Shown here in pieces: positions 32,101 to 44,149 of a stretch of 64,000 nt of DNA. Made by a program: the position numbers and the translations under genes. Source of the DNA: Nectonema munidae (Eukaryota > Nematomorpha > Nectonematoida > Nectonematidae). Position 1 is the first letter of the stretch, and each line of letters begins with the position of its first letter. The DNA is taken from contig JAUIRK010000823.1 of NCBI GenBank assembly GCA_030549495.1, forward strand, positions 107,749 to 171,748, written 5' to 3'. The notes beneath the pieces were generated by a model. The model saw nothing but the letters and a program-made list of their open reading frames with translations, had not been told where the DNA came from and did not search any database.

Positions 32101-34549
32101 ATCTATATAATAGCTCTTCGTGCAAAAATATGGTGAAGAAAATTTAACATAGAATTTTTGCTTTAATAATTACTGTAGTACTCCACCCCAAAGATACATT
32201 TTATTCTACATCTTGACACAATCCTATTATATTAATTTTGAAAATAATCTTTGAAAATTTAAGACTTTCACAACTCATAAACATATTCATTGCTTATTTT
32301 ACATTAATATAATTTCAGGTCAATTTTTATTTAATAAAATTTAAATATTTTTTTTCCTGCAAATAATATAGCACAAATAGTGCTTCATTTCTTTTTACCA
32401 TTGCCATTTTTTAGATTTTCATTTTGTGCTGCTATGCTTCGTCCCATTCAATTCAACACTAGATTTCTATTTTTTCTACCTTTTTCATTCTATCTTATAT
32501 ATTTTCATTTTGGTCATACTACTTATACTACAAGTTAATTATTCACCTATGAAAATTATCTAAATTTTTAATTCTAATTTTTAACTTTCAAAAATTTTAT
32601 GATAATTTAATATAATTAATGGTATAAATTGAAGATTACTTCTTTTAAAAAATTTCTAATCTAATCTATCTTCTAGCGAAATCTTTAGATAGCTTTTGTA
32701 GAACATTAGCATTCCGGGAAACTCCGGTTGAGAAATGCTGCTCTAGAACAGGGTTTCTCAACACCTGATAAATCACCTACTTTTGGGCAAAAAAACAGAT
32801 GGGCAAAAATATATTAGTATATTAATGAAAAAAGAAAATCTATAAGTATTACATCTAATATATTAGACCTCGTTTATCCAACACCCAATTATCCGACAGT
32901 CCCACTAACTTACACAATTTTGACTGTAACTTATTTTTTTCTTTCCCATTATTGTGACACTCACACTCTGACAAATGCTCTCACGCCTGGATGTATAATT
33001 TAGTAATCGCTAGATAGGGACTTTAGACCGCTCTGCATTTCCTAAATCAACGTGCATTTACACGCTCGTCACTAAGATCCATATTCTTGCTTTAGCACAA
33101 ACATTATAGGCAAACTGGCAACAAAAGTCAAAGATTATTTAAATGTTAATATTGCGTATTTACGCTTCACCTCCCCAGTTATTCTTTCTTACATCTATTT
33201 TAGATCATAAGCTCACTTCCCATCCTTACTAATCCTCAAGTTTGCAAATGACGCAAGCTCATCAACCTACGTTGGAACGTGCTTAGATATCTCCTACCTA
33301 TCTACCTATCTATATATATTGGAGTAGCCAATAATTTGATTCAGAATTAGGAGTTTGGTATCTTACAAAAGTTTTTTGTTGAAGGATCATAGTGAATTAA
33401 ATTTTTTGTCTAAAACAGCAGTGGGAAAACCCCTCTTGAGGTTTAGGGGGTTTTAAATTCGGTCCGCATACTAGTATAGTCGTATTAAAAATTTAGGAAA
33501 ACTTTCACTTATTAAATTGTATTATCCAATAGTTAGAAACATTAATAATTATTTATCTATTAAGAAAGACAAGTGTAGCTTAACTTAGAGTTTTTTGATT
33601 CGTATAAATCTTTCAAGACAATTGAGTTTACTTTTTATTTATGAGCTCATAATCATTTGATAATCTCCTATTCGACCCTCAATGGTTGTTCACTATCTGG
33701 CCATATTTTAGGTGTTTTGTGGTGTTTAATAGGAACAATACAAATACGAACCAATTATTATATAGGGCAATTTTTTTATAAAAGAATAGAATAAATAATA
33801 TAAATGTTGTTTCTCTAAAACATTAAAATAAAAAAATATTTTTTGTAAAAATTTTTTTAAGGGTTCTAATTAGTTCTCTTATTTCTGATATATCTCTAAA
33901 AAACTAAGAATGTGCTTACTTTTAATAATTTATTAAAAAAAATATTTTATTTGTGATTAATAAGCTCAAAAATATTAATGGCTTTCAAATACAAAGAAGA
34001 AAATTCCTTTGGTATTATTACATTTTAATAATGTTAAAATTATGCCTGAAAATAAAAATATTTTGTATTCAATAAATTTTTTAGCTTTTCTATTTTAATC
34101 TGATATTTCATTTATTGTATGGATGAATTTTCTAATGGGCCAGGTCCATACTAAAATTGTATAATGATGTTTGGGCGTGATCTATCCATCCAGTACAGAA
34201 AGCGCTAAGCAATGAAAAAATTTAAAAACTCAATTTTCAACGAGCCCTATTACCTTTTACAAATAACATATGTTGTTCATTTGATGCTAATATGCCTTGA
34301 TAAAAGTTCTAAAAACAAACTTTTAAAAGAAAATCTTTATTATATCGACTTTACAATCTCAAATTAGGATTCAATATTTAAGTCTTAACTGATTTAGCTT
34401 TTATATTTAGACTCTTGATAAAGACCATAATAAGGGAATCCTAATTTATTATATAAGAATCCTAATTTGCAATTGTAAAATCGTGTTTAATAAAGATTTT
34501 ATTACTAAAGGTTCTAGATCTTTTACATAAAACTAATACTAAAAAAAAT
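32101..34549. other. Long AT-rich stretch; isolated transposon tips only
   Basis: No gene is seen. At 32700-32748 a hAT-like right tip (GGTTGAGAAATGCTG) ends at 32740. An octamer CTCTAGAA and a hAT-like left tip CAGGGTTTCTCAACA (32749) follow immediately. At 32868-32905 ACCTCGTTTATCCAACAC and AATTATCCGACAGTCCC resemble a Tigger/pogo-type terminal region. The remainder, about 33000-34549, shows nothing beyond low-complexity AT. Confidence 0.4.
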
Positions 34550-35046
34550 TTAGTACAAATTAAAAAATATTAACATTTTTGATTGACAGAAACAAATCAA
34601 TTTTCTTCTTTCCACAATCTCTTTTCCTTTATTTGCAACTTCAAGAAGTTCTGTAGAATTAGACTGAAGGGCGAAAATTTGTAGAATTTTAAGAGATTTC
34701 AATGCATTTTCAGAAGTAACTAAGGCATTCTTTTCCTCTTCACTGTCTTCCTGATCTTCCTGTTCAGTCTCATTTTGCTCCAAGCTTTTGGAGAGTTTTC
34801 TACAACAAAAGAAAAGACTTCACAAGTTTCAACTTCGTCGTCACATTGTATATATTCTTTCCATGTAGTTTCTTCAAACAAAACTTCAAAAGTTTTGTCA
34901 TCAAAAAGTTGAGAACTTCCGTTTCGTTGTTGTTTAGATCTTAGTAGGTATTCTGCAAAAATCCACATTTGCTGAAGCACTTTTTTATTGTTTTAGGTGA
35001 CACCGATTTCCACGAAGATATTACCCATTGAATACTATCAAAAACA

Positions 35047-35570
35047 CTAACTTTTTTTTGCTAAATCTGAAATGTTCTCTACATTTTTCATATTCAAAAG
35101 AAAGTGATTAAGTAGCATTTTTCTATAGATGGATTTAAAATTTTTCATAATGCCTGCATTACATGGTTGAAGTTTAGATGTTGTGTTGGGTGGTAAGTAA
35201 ATTAATTGAACATTTGAGACTTCTGATGGAGGATGAGCGGCACAATTATCAACTAAGAGTGCGATTTTTCTTTTTTCTACTTTCATTTTGTTGTTCAATA
35301 TGTTCAACCATTCTTTGAAAATCACACTGCTCATCCACGATTTTTTGTTGTGTCTGTATATTAACGGTAATTTCTCAATGCTAAAACCACGAAAACATCG
35401 AGGATTTTTTGACTTACCAATTATAAGGGGTTTTAACTTTTCTCCTTCTGCAGAACACGCTAGCATCAATGTCAATCTCTCTTTACTACTTTTTCCCAAA
35501 TTACACTTATCACCTTTGACAGCGTAACTTCTTTTGGGAATCGATCTGAAAAAAAGACTTGAATCATCTG
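35047..35570 (-). pseudogene. Tigger transposase DDE_1 domain, third Asp replaced
   Basis: The catalytic core reads FNADDSSLFFR (first Asp), KRSYAVKGDKCN, RLTLMLACSAEGEKLKPLII, then KIALLVDNCAAHP (second Asp), VQLIYLPPNTTSKLQP and CNAGIMKNFKSIYR. In active relatives the last motif is QP(L)DQGII..FK; here the Asp is Asn, so the third metal-binding residue is lost. The frame stops at 35047. C-terminal remnants with an acidic tail continue to about 34580 in two further frames. Confidence 0.85.
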
Positions 35571-35883
35571 CATTGAATATATTTTTGGTTCATAATCCTT
35601 AAAGATGAGAGGAATTCTTTTCACCCAATCATTTATCACGTCTTCATTAACTTCAGATGCTTCCCCAGAAAGTATGTAATAAAAAGGATTTTAACCAGCC
35701 ATTAGAAGCGCAAAAAGTTGATTGATTTAGTTCTGAAGCTATACACAATGCTTTTTCTTGTATTAAAGGTCCAGTAACAGGAATATTTTTACTTCTTGCG
35801 TAACAAAACCACTCCCATACTTTTTTATCAACTTCTTCATATGTAATTTTTCTAGCTTTGAAAAATTTTGAATCTGCATTGCA

Positions 35884-36063
35884 TTATCCTGATTTCCAAA
35901 TTTTCAGAATGTTTTCTTTATCTTTTACTATTGCCTGAATTTGAGTTTTACCAACTGCAAATTCGCTAGCAATTGATCTTGAAGACTTCTCTTGGTCACT
36001 TTTTTCAAGAACTTTAACTCTTTCTTCAAGTGATAAAATTTTTCGTTTTTTTGAATTGGACAT
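35884..36063 (-). pseudogene. Tigger transposase N-terminal DNA-binding domain
   Basis: From the ATG at 36063: MSNSKKRKILSLEERVKVLE, then SRSIASEFAVGKTQIQAIVK. This is the CENP-B/pogo-type helix-turn-helix, which binds the transposon ends. The frame ends at 35884 and homology goes on in another frame (YEEVDKKVWEWFCYARSKNI, then PVTGPLIQEKALCIASEL) near 35850-35720, the second half of the DNA-binding domain. Confidence 0.85.
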
Positions 36064-37060
36064 GCAAAAATTAATAAATAACTTGTACCAAAATAAACTA
36101 AAATAACAAATTAGTAATATATAAAACTTGTTTATTATAACTTGATAAAAGAACACACCTATATAGCGTATTAAAAATTATTAATTATTCTAACTAAAAA
36201 ACTTTCAATACTTAAGTATTATTCTGAAACCTTAATACTAAAGAGAGATTGATTTTTTAAAAATGGAAAAAAATATTCAATATTGATAAAAATTATTATA
36301 TCCATTTGGATGAAAAAATTATAATACATAAAATCTAAAAATACAGTGAAAATTTTATATATCAATAAAAAGCAAACCCTTACTAATCGCTTTAAGCCCA
36401 TAAAATCTTCAATCTAAAAACATGATCTTGTTTTTTACCTCTAATTATAAAGTAATTTTCATCAAAGTAAAATGATAAAAATAGTTATGATATTAAGCTT
36501 TTATAATTAAGTATCTATAAATGGGATTAATAGAATAAAAATAAAAAGTTACTTTTTTTGTAAAACTGAGAAATTTTATCAAAAAGTTGAATATAAAATA
36601 TGAAATATTTGAGCTTTATTTCCTTACCCAAAAATAACAGAAGTACTAGGAAGAAAAGAAAGAATTTTTGTATCAAGTAGGTAATCCTTCCAAGTTTTCT
36701 TGTCGCCTTTATTGACAACCCTTCAAAGTATGAGTAAGTTATCATTTGTTTTTTGTAGATGCAAGAGAAAGTGGTACGATATTCTTTAGTGAGAGTAAAA
36801 TTGTATTCGAATGTGTGTTTGTACTTCACTGTAAGAATATGACATATTATGATGCATATCTCTCTCTTTGCTAAACTCTACATATTAATAGTGGCCTTTT
36901 TTAACATCTTGCTTATGTTGAGTGGCCGTTGGTCGCGTTTGAAGGTGGCCGTCGAATAGAGATACATTTCCACTGAAGAACTGTCGGTGCAAAATAAAAA
37001 TGGTCGCATGTCTAGAATGGTCGCTCAATAGAGTTGCCGTTCAACACAGTTTCTACTGTA

Positions 37061-38700
37061 TATTAATATTTTATATATAATTCTAATATATAACATCACA
37101 AAATTATTTAAAATATGAAAGTATGATTTTGAGGAATTTTCAAGCATAAATCACTAATTCTATTAGCACTTTGACACATTTTTATGGTCAAAACTTTGCT
37201 ACAAAATGGTACCAGCATAGTCAATTTAGTATAAATAGATATTCTACTTAAATGTGAATGAATGTTTTTGAAAAAATTTTCAGGCGAACCAACAAATTTG
37301 GTTTGCTTTTTTGTATTTTAATTACCAAACCACAAAATTTTATTTAAATAATATTATAGGAAATATTTTTTTGTTGTAAACCACAAATATGATTGTCACT
37401 CTCACACATTTTCATACTAATTGCCAAGAATGAATCGAAAAATAAAATAGCATGCTAGATTTATTTAAAAAAAATATATTTAATTTAAAATGCGAATAAA
37501 CGTTTTAGAAATACGCGTAAATTCGAAATTTATTTGATACTTTTACACATTTGCAAATCCTAATTGCTAAAACCGAGTTGAGAAATTAAATCAGCGTGGT
37601 CAATTTGGTATATAAAATTGTAATTTTATTTAAAATGTAAATGAATATTTTTGAAGACAATTTTTAGAAGTAAATCGCAAAATTGGTTGATACTTTGAGA
37701 CATTTTGAAATCCTGATTGCGAAAAATGATTTCCGAATTTAAATCGGCATGGTTGATTTAGTATAAAAAGATTAATTTAAATTTGAATGAATGTTTTCGT
37801 AAACAATTTTTTCATCTATCTAATTTTGATTGACATTTTCTACAAAATTGTTTGTTTATTGGAAACATACATATATAAGTGTTATGTGCCGTGCAAAAGT
37901 TTTCACCCACAGAAATAAATCATAATATCTTTCATGATTAAATGCTTGCGAAGTAACGTTAGTTATACCTCATTCCTTTAGATCTTATAACATATTTGCA
38001 TCCAAAAGAACAAAGCTAAATTTTGTTTTATCGCTGAAAATAGCTTTTAGCCTATCAAACATATTCTAAATTACGTTTTCTTTTGTCGACGTTAATCTTT
38101 TTTAATTGAACGTTTGTCAAAGCTGATTTTATTAGCTTCAATACAACTTAAAAATTTTTTTTGTAAGAATACGTTTTTTGTATTTAAATTTCACTAAATT
38201 TTAAGAAATATTACGTTTAGATAATTCAAGCAATTAATCTATAGCTCTTTCACTTCTATTTATTGACAGAGATACGACTTTATGCCTTAATTCTTATGAT
38301 ATTTAAGGCATAAATGATCAAATCGGAAAATCCATTCAAATAAAAGATTTTATGATAAAAACAGAACATAGTCAACAATTTATTATTAAGAAAAACCTGA
38401 ATATAAATAAAGAATTTATTATAAAAAAATTTTTTTATGAATAAAGTTCTCTGTCTTAAAACTTTTGTAAGGAATTTTTAATAAGTTTTTTAACATATAT
38501 ATGAATTTTTCTATAAATAAAAAAAGAATAAAATTTAAAAATTTTACTAATATAAAAATTAATAGTTATAATATCTACAAAATTTTGTTGAAAAAAATGT
38601 GCATTTAATTTTGGTTGACAGTTTTTGACATTCAATTACTGTGAAAATGATATTAAAGGATGCAGGTAGCGATTTTAGGAAAAATCACGTAAGTTGAAGG
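37061..38700 (-). mobile_element. Old giant-element copy, reverse orientation
   Basis: Minus-strand reading matches the left half of the giant element. Near 38640-38690 lies the piece corresponding to its first 150 bp (AGCTGCATCTTTTGAAACCA-type, degraded). From about 37860 to 37061 there are four to five units of array I (for example ATCGGCATGGTTGATTTAGT at 37751-37780 is the complement of the unit's ACTAAATCAACCATGC). Divergence is much higher than between copies 1 and 2, so it is an older insertion. The region 37870-38620 is poorly matched. Confidence 0.6.
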
Positions 38701-39814
38701 CATAAAATTATCCAACTAAATTGGTTGCGAAACCCGAGGGAATGATCCAACTCTGACTGCAAGTACTTACAAAAATTCCACTCTCACTGACTTAAATTAA
38801 TCAATTTAAGTCAACTCTTCACTTTCAACTTCTACATAGGAAGGCTCACTCCATGTCCTTACAAAAAAATAAGCATCGATTCATCGGTGTGTAAATTCAT
38901 CTACAATTATTGCACACACATTTTTATTCGGGTTCGATTCTTTTTAATACCTTTTAATAACTCATATTTATTGTTTCTTTATTTAATTTGTAATTTACTT
39001 CAAATCCCCAATTATATATTTATTTGGAACTGGTTTACCCTTCCTCATCTCCTTTAAAACTAACTTTTCTATCACTATTTTTAGAAAATTAATTTTTTTT
39101 TTAATTTAGAGGCAAAAATAATTTTTTTATACTTGTAGGAAAAAAAATAGCCGATATCTCTTAAAACTAACCAACTAAATAAATTACTGACTAACTAACT
39201 AAATACTTTTAAATGTGATGAAGAGGGAAAGTAAATAACTGGTCGTTAATTTTATTTACTTATGATATCTCTTTCCTAAATATGTAATGTAAGTTGATGG
39301 ATAGGATACAGACTAGGATGGTATTCGTTATAAATGAAATTGACTACTTTGTATTTTTGGAGAATGATTAATAGGTTTTGAAAAAGTACGAATATCAGCT
39401 TGAAACTCATGCAGTTTACAGACATGTGCAATACTTTCAACACTTAATTGCAGAGTAAAATAACTACGTTTGTATATATATTTGTAAAACAAATAGAGAT
39501 GTACCAATTCAAAAAATTTTGACCGATACCAATTCTGATGCCCATTCTAATTGTAGTTTTGAAAATGTGTATATATAACTAACCTTATAAATCATAAACA
39601 GCGTATAAATTTAAAAAAGTAGAATAGTTTATTCAAAAAAGTTTGCTAACAATAATACAAATAACTATTTATTAATTCTTTTAATATCTAAAATGAACAT
39701 TTTTCAAGTTAACATTTACAAAAATAAGTTTATCTCCGACTTCTGTATTAAGACGGTTTCTTTGCGCATTGAATATGTTACCTCCACCTTATTAATTAAT
39801 AACAAAATATAATT
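38701..39814. other. Intergenic; CTAA tract
   Basis: No gene. A CTAA-rich tract at 39165-39205 recalls the window start. GGGTTCGATTC at 38929-38939 looks like a polymerase III B box but has no A box at the right distance. Confidence 0.3.
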
Positions 39815-40132
39815 TTGTTATTAGTTTATAGCAAAATAAATATATTTACTCTAAGAAAAATTGTTAAATCGTATAAAATGGGAAAAGATTTAAAAACGAA
39901 TACGATATTTTTCGTTAGAGTTGGCTTTAAAAAAGTGTTATGTGCTCGAATAGAATTGTACTTTTTCAATTCGAGTAAAAAATATCATGAAGCTCTGAAT
40001 GAGATCTGTTGTGCCCTCCAAAGATATATACATATAGTGATGTAGTAAAGATTTTTATTTGAAAGTCGCAATGGGGTACTGAATTATTTATATAAGTTTA
40101 CCTGGATCCATTGTCTGAATTAAAGTTTACAA

Positions 40133-40790
40133 ATGTTTATAGAAGCTCATTTGTATTACCAAAGGGGAAAAAAGAAGTTATGGGAAATTATTTTCAGAAA
40201 TAAAATTATTAAATTCAACCCTATCATAAAAATAATATTAATGGATTTTGAAAACGCCGCCATCAATGGAGTTAAAAAAGTTTTCCTAATACAATTTGGA
40301 AAGGTTTTTTTCACTTTTCATAGTGAGTTTTTCCTTCTATTCAAAGTCATGATTTACAGCAAAAGTATGAGCAAAACTTTGATTTTGCTGCTCATGATTC
40401 CAGCTCTTACATTTGTTCCTCCTTCAAACGCTATTGAATATTTTGAGGTGATTATAATTTTTAAGATGTTCAACCTGTTTTAGACTATGTAGAAGATACT
40501 TGGATTGGAAGATGAAGTCATCGTAATTATAGACAACTTCCCTTTTTTTTGATATTTGGAATTGTTATGATTTAGCTAAAGAAGCTTCTTTCAAAACAAA
40601 TAATGCATGTTGAGGTTGCCATCTTATTTTAACTCTTTAATTGGAGCTTTTAATCCAAAAATTAAAAAATTTATAAATATGTTAAAAAAAGTACACTTTA
40701 GAGGTGAAGTAGAAATCCAAAAGGTTTTGTCTGGTGCTGAATCTTTTGTTCAAAGAAAAAAATATTAAGATTCTGCTCTAAGAAATCAGT
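40133..40790 (+). pseudogene. MULE transposase relic
   Basis: The open part 40133-40483 contains NPIIKIILMDFENAAINGVK, KVFLIQFGKVFFTFHSEFF. This fits the MULE domain pattern in which a catalytic Asp in (T/M)DFE is followed by a (C)xxH strand. Later fragments in shifting frames (WNCYDLAKEASFKTNNAC, then LIGAFNPKIKKFINMLKK) match the conserved NN..EGWH and LI...P.I..FI..LKK blocks of invertebrate MULE proteins that often carry FLYWCH fingers. Stops are frequent and no finger or terminal repeats are visible. The frame at 39815-40045 just upstream may belong to it but shows no motif. Confidence 0.6.
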
Positions 40791-40962
40791 GAGTTGTAAA
40801 TAACTTTGAAAAATGATGTAAACTTGAATATTTTAGATCAATAGCTGATAATTTATCTCTGTAACACTTTCAATCTTAATAATAAATCTAAATGTGTGTG
40901 CGTGTAATAATTGTTGATGAATTTACAGTGAAGCATTTAAAATATTCCACTTCTAAATTTCA

Positions 40963-41402
40963 TTAGATATCGACTGCGACTTCAATTCTTTTAAAATTGT
41001 TGACTCCACGGTCTCGGTTTTGTGGATTTAAGTAGATTTTTTGTAAGTACTTGGAGTCGAAGACATGATTTGCCGTTAACCCTGGCTCAAAGTAATATTT
41101 TTTAAATATGTCTATAAATTTTATTTTCTTGCTTCTAGATGATCGACTTGCAGAATCGCAAAAAATCAGAAGAACGTATCCCGAGAAGATACCGGTATTT
41201 TTGGCTCTGCCAGATTCTTGAAGTTCTTTAAAATCTCTTTTGCATAGATCATAGTTGAGAAGGTGACGAATTCGCACGTTCCTGAAATAGACAAGCACAA
41301 GTACTTGATACCGTCTGACATCACGGTGGCACACCTTATCTGGGTCATTAGAAAGAGAATCCACCTTTCTGCTGACAAAGCATTATTCATCTTCATCAAC
41401 AA
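40963..41402 (-). pseudogene. Unrecognised coding-like region, two overlapping frames
   Basis: The main frame (40963-41364) encodes VCHRDVRRYQVLVLVYFRNV, FKELQESGRAKNTGIFSGYV, then KKYYFEPGLTANHVFDSKYL, PQNRDRGVNNFKRIEVAVDI. A second frame (41166-41402) overlaps at its start and contains ATVMSDGIKYLCLSIS. The base composition is less AT-rich than the flanks and codons avoid stops over 130 residues, so it was probably a protein once. I recognise no family. A remnant of a transposase or a host pseudogene are both possible. Confidence 0.35.
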
Positions 41403-41439
41403 AACAATACCAAATTCTTCGTATATTTTTCATGTCCAC

Positions 41440-42850
41440 CATTTTTAATTACAAACATCCGTACTGCTACACTTCAGTCTTTAACCCTATATTGCTAGAA
41501 GGGGTGGGTTAAATCAACTAAGCCAAAATAACTCCAAAAGTACACGTCCTTGTACAGTTCCTAACAGATATGTGAAAATACTTAGCTTAATCCTTTCATG
41601 CACAATTGGACAAAAGTGTCCCATAAAATTAAAATCATCTTCTTTATAGCTTTGAGCACCAGTGTAACACCCGTATTACGAGAAGTGAGAAACGTATGTT
41701 TTTAAATGCACACAATTCCACTGAAAAAGAAAGTAGAGGATTAGTCTTACAAATTATGGTGTTTAAAGAGTTAAGATTAATTTTATAAAACGAATGCTTG
41801 AAAGCGTTAGAGAAAAATTAGGAAAAAAAGTTGCAAATTTTGTTCCCGTGATAGACCCATGGCGTCATCATGGCAAGACATTCTAAACTTTGGAATTTGT
41901 TTGTATTTCGATTTTAAGAATTTTTGTTCATTTTCTTTTATTTTAACGACACGATCCTACATTATATATTTTTCCTACTCTAAGACAAAAGAAAACACTT
42001 ATAAACAGTTCATTATACTCAAAGAAGATTCCTTATAAATCAGCGATATAGTCTAAATATGGAAGAGGGGTTAAAGCATACGATTTTCATGGGCTCTCAT
42101 GGGATTAATTAATGCGTTTAAAAATTAATCTAAATTTTGATTCACACCTTTAGAATGACTGTGGGCTTGTTATACGATGAATACAAAGAAGATGATGGCT
42201 TTTTGTACATAACATATAGTGGAGAAAGTACATTTGGCTGAATGAATGATTTGCCTTGTTCAAAAAATCATCACATACTTTCTAGTATATATGTGTCCTT
42301 GAAACATTTGTGTGTGCCTTTTCTTTAATTTTTTATTTATAAAGAATAGTATATTTCGTCACTGTTATCAAATTATAAAATTGAAAGTTTTTTATGATAA
42401 TAATTTATTCTTTTTATTCTATGCAAATTACTGTATTTAATAAAATAATTTTATTTTAATCCTCAAATTAAACTGTTGAATACGCGACGCAACATTTGGT
42501 CCAATGCATGAGCTATTATCCTGCCATCTCTTTAATTTTTAAACCCAAAACACGCGTTTAACAAAAATTTAGTGTATCAAGCGAATTTCTAAATTGGGGG
42601 AGACTGAGAAGATTTCTAGGAATTATTATTTAATCATGATATACTGCAAAATAAAGCAAAGGATTACTACATTGACAATATAAAAGCCAGACATATTACA
42701 CAACTTATTAAACGAGTTAGTATTTCATTTTTCTTATGATCACGCTTTCTCATTTCAATGTGTGTTCAGGTCCCTTACTTCTCTCATACTCATATATTTG
42801 TACTATAGACGCAATATAACGAAAAAATGTGACATTTTTTTTTGGAAAAG
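41440..42850. other. Intergenic; isolated piggyBac-like tip
   Basis: TTAA at 41481-41484 followed by CCCTATATTGCTAGAAGGGG looks like a piggyBac-type terminus, and a second TTAA lies at 41509-41512. I see no partner end. The remaining sequence has no coding frames. Confidence 0.3.
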
Positions 42851-43100
42851 CGATTTTTACCAATTTGATTAACGCATTCACCCATTTTTGCACTACAATG
42901 GCCTAAAAGAGTACAGAAATGAAATAAGCATGGTGGATATGTTAAAAAATTATTTTAAATTTGAAGGATATTTTTAGCGAGAATTTTATCCTGAATCAAA
43001 ATTTTGAACAATGATTTTCAATCAAAAACTTGCAGAATTTGTTTTGTCCTAAATGTCAAACTTGACAAATAATAATCAACCCTCTAATTTATTCAAAGTT
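42850..43100 (-). repeat. Degraded giant-element array I fragment
   Basis: CAGAAATGAAATAAGCATGG with the flanking AT-rich phrase at 42915-42950 is the complement of the array I unit (CATGCT..TTTCATTTCTG). One to two heavily diverged units are visible. Confidence 0.45.
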
Positions 43101-43689
43101 AAATTTTTTAATTGTAAAATAAAAATTTTGTACATAAAAATATAATTCTTGGAAAAAGGATTTGAGTTTTTTTCAATACTATAATTTCAAGAAAAATTAA
43201 AAAAATTTTGCTAAAAATAAAATATACCGAATTGCTAAGATATTGCAAATTATGCATATTTCTAAAAAAAAATCCATTTTCAAAAATATAATCTGAATTA
43301 TTTCTATAATTTATTCAAATTTCCATCTAAAGCATGCATGGGCAACCTTTGTTCACTTATGGGCCAGATTATGTTTTCCAAGACTGGCTACGGGCCAGGA
43401 GCCCTAATTATAGATTTACAAAATATGTATGCATAGTGCATACATAGTATTACATATTATATACTATACATATAAACATATATTAAACTACTGATTTTTA
43501 TATTGATCGTTCTTTTAATATAAAGGTTCAAGAAAGAAAAATAGTAAAACCTGAAAATATTTATTTAAATAATTTTTTTGAAACACATAGTTTAGTAGAA
43601 TTATTATTACATATGAGAAAAATTATTTACTGAAACACATTGTTTATTAATCTTGTAACTACATGTAAAAAAATTGTAACAAACCTCAT

Positions 43690-44095
43690 TCTAATACGAA
43701 ATTTGGAATTGGTCTTTAGTTACCAGTGTCTCAATGTTTGGTGAAATGTTGGAGGTGGCTACTCGTAGATTATTTCCAAGGTGATTGTCCGTCAGCCTTG
43801 ATTTTGTATATTTCATTTTCGTAAACTGCTGCTCACATATATAAATACTCCCGAATAGTGACATTTTCTTTCTTGCAAAATCTGTGATCCTGTGGAAAGC
43901 TTATTTAGGTAGGTTTTTATAAAACTCCAATAACGAATAAACTCATTTTTCGTCCCAAATCTTTATTTTCTTGAAGTTCAATCAATTTCATCTGCAGTTC
44001 CTCTTAAGCTTCATCAACATCGATATCAAATGGCGAAGAGAAAACACGTAGATTAGTTTCTTGTGAACTGAAATCTACTTATGAATTCTTTGTGA
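43690..44095 (-). pseudogene. hAT transposase C-terminus (GTF2IRD2/EPM2AIP1-like type)
   Basis: Minus-strand reading gives EELQMKLIELQENKDLGRKM near 44010-43950. After frame changes it gives FGSIYICEQQFTKMKYTKSR, LTDNHLGNNLRVATSNISPN, IETLVTKDQFQIS near 43860-43700. This is the C-terminal dimerisation block of the hAT group in which the last motif is (S)xYxCEQ.FS.MK. The N-terminal and catalytic parts are missing. It faces away from the plus-strand hAT next to it. Confidence 0.75.
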
Positions 44096-44149
44096 ATTGA
44101 TATAAGCTCATCAGCATAGGAAGTGCAGTCTGCTTTGCTCCAATGTAGG

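Larger units (their letters stand above)
34580..37058 (-). mobile_element. Tigger/pogo (DDE_1) element, decayed
   Basis: The 5' end is the inverted terminus CAGTAGAAACTGTGTTGAAC (minus strand), ending at 37058 beside a TA (37059-37060), the usual pogo target. A transposase in several frames runs from 36063 to about 34580. A matching terminus at the other end was not found. About 0.9 kb of AT-rich leader separates the terminus from the gene and contains only meaningless frames (36219-36401, 36527-36829). It seems to have inserted at the edge of an old giant-element copy (37061 on). Confidence 0.75.

Noticed and set aside
38929-38939. GGGTTCGATTC as a tRNA gene B box
   Set aside because: No A box or cloverleaf at the required distance.
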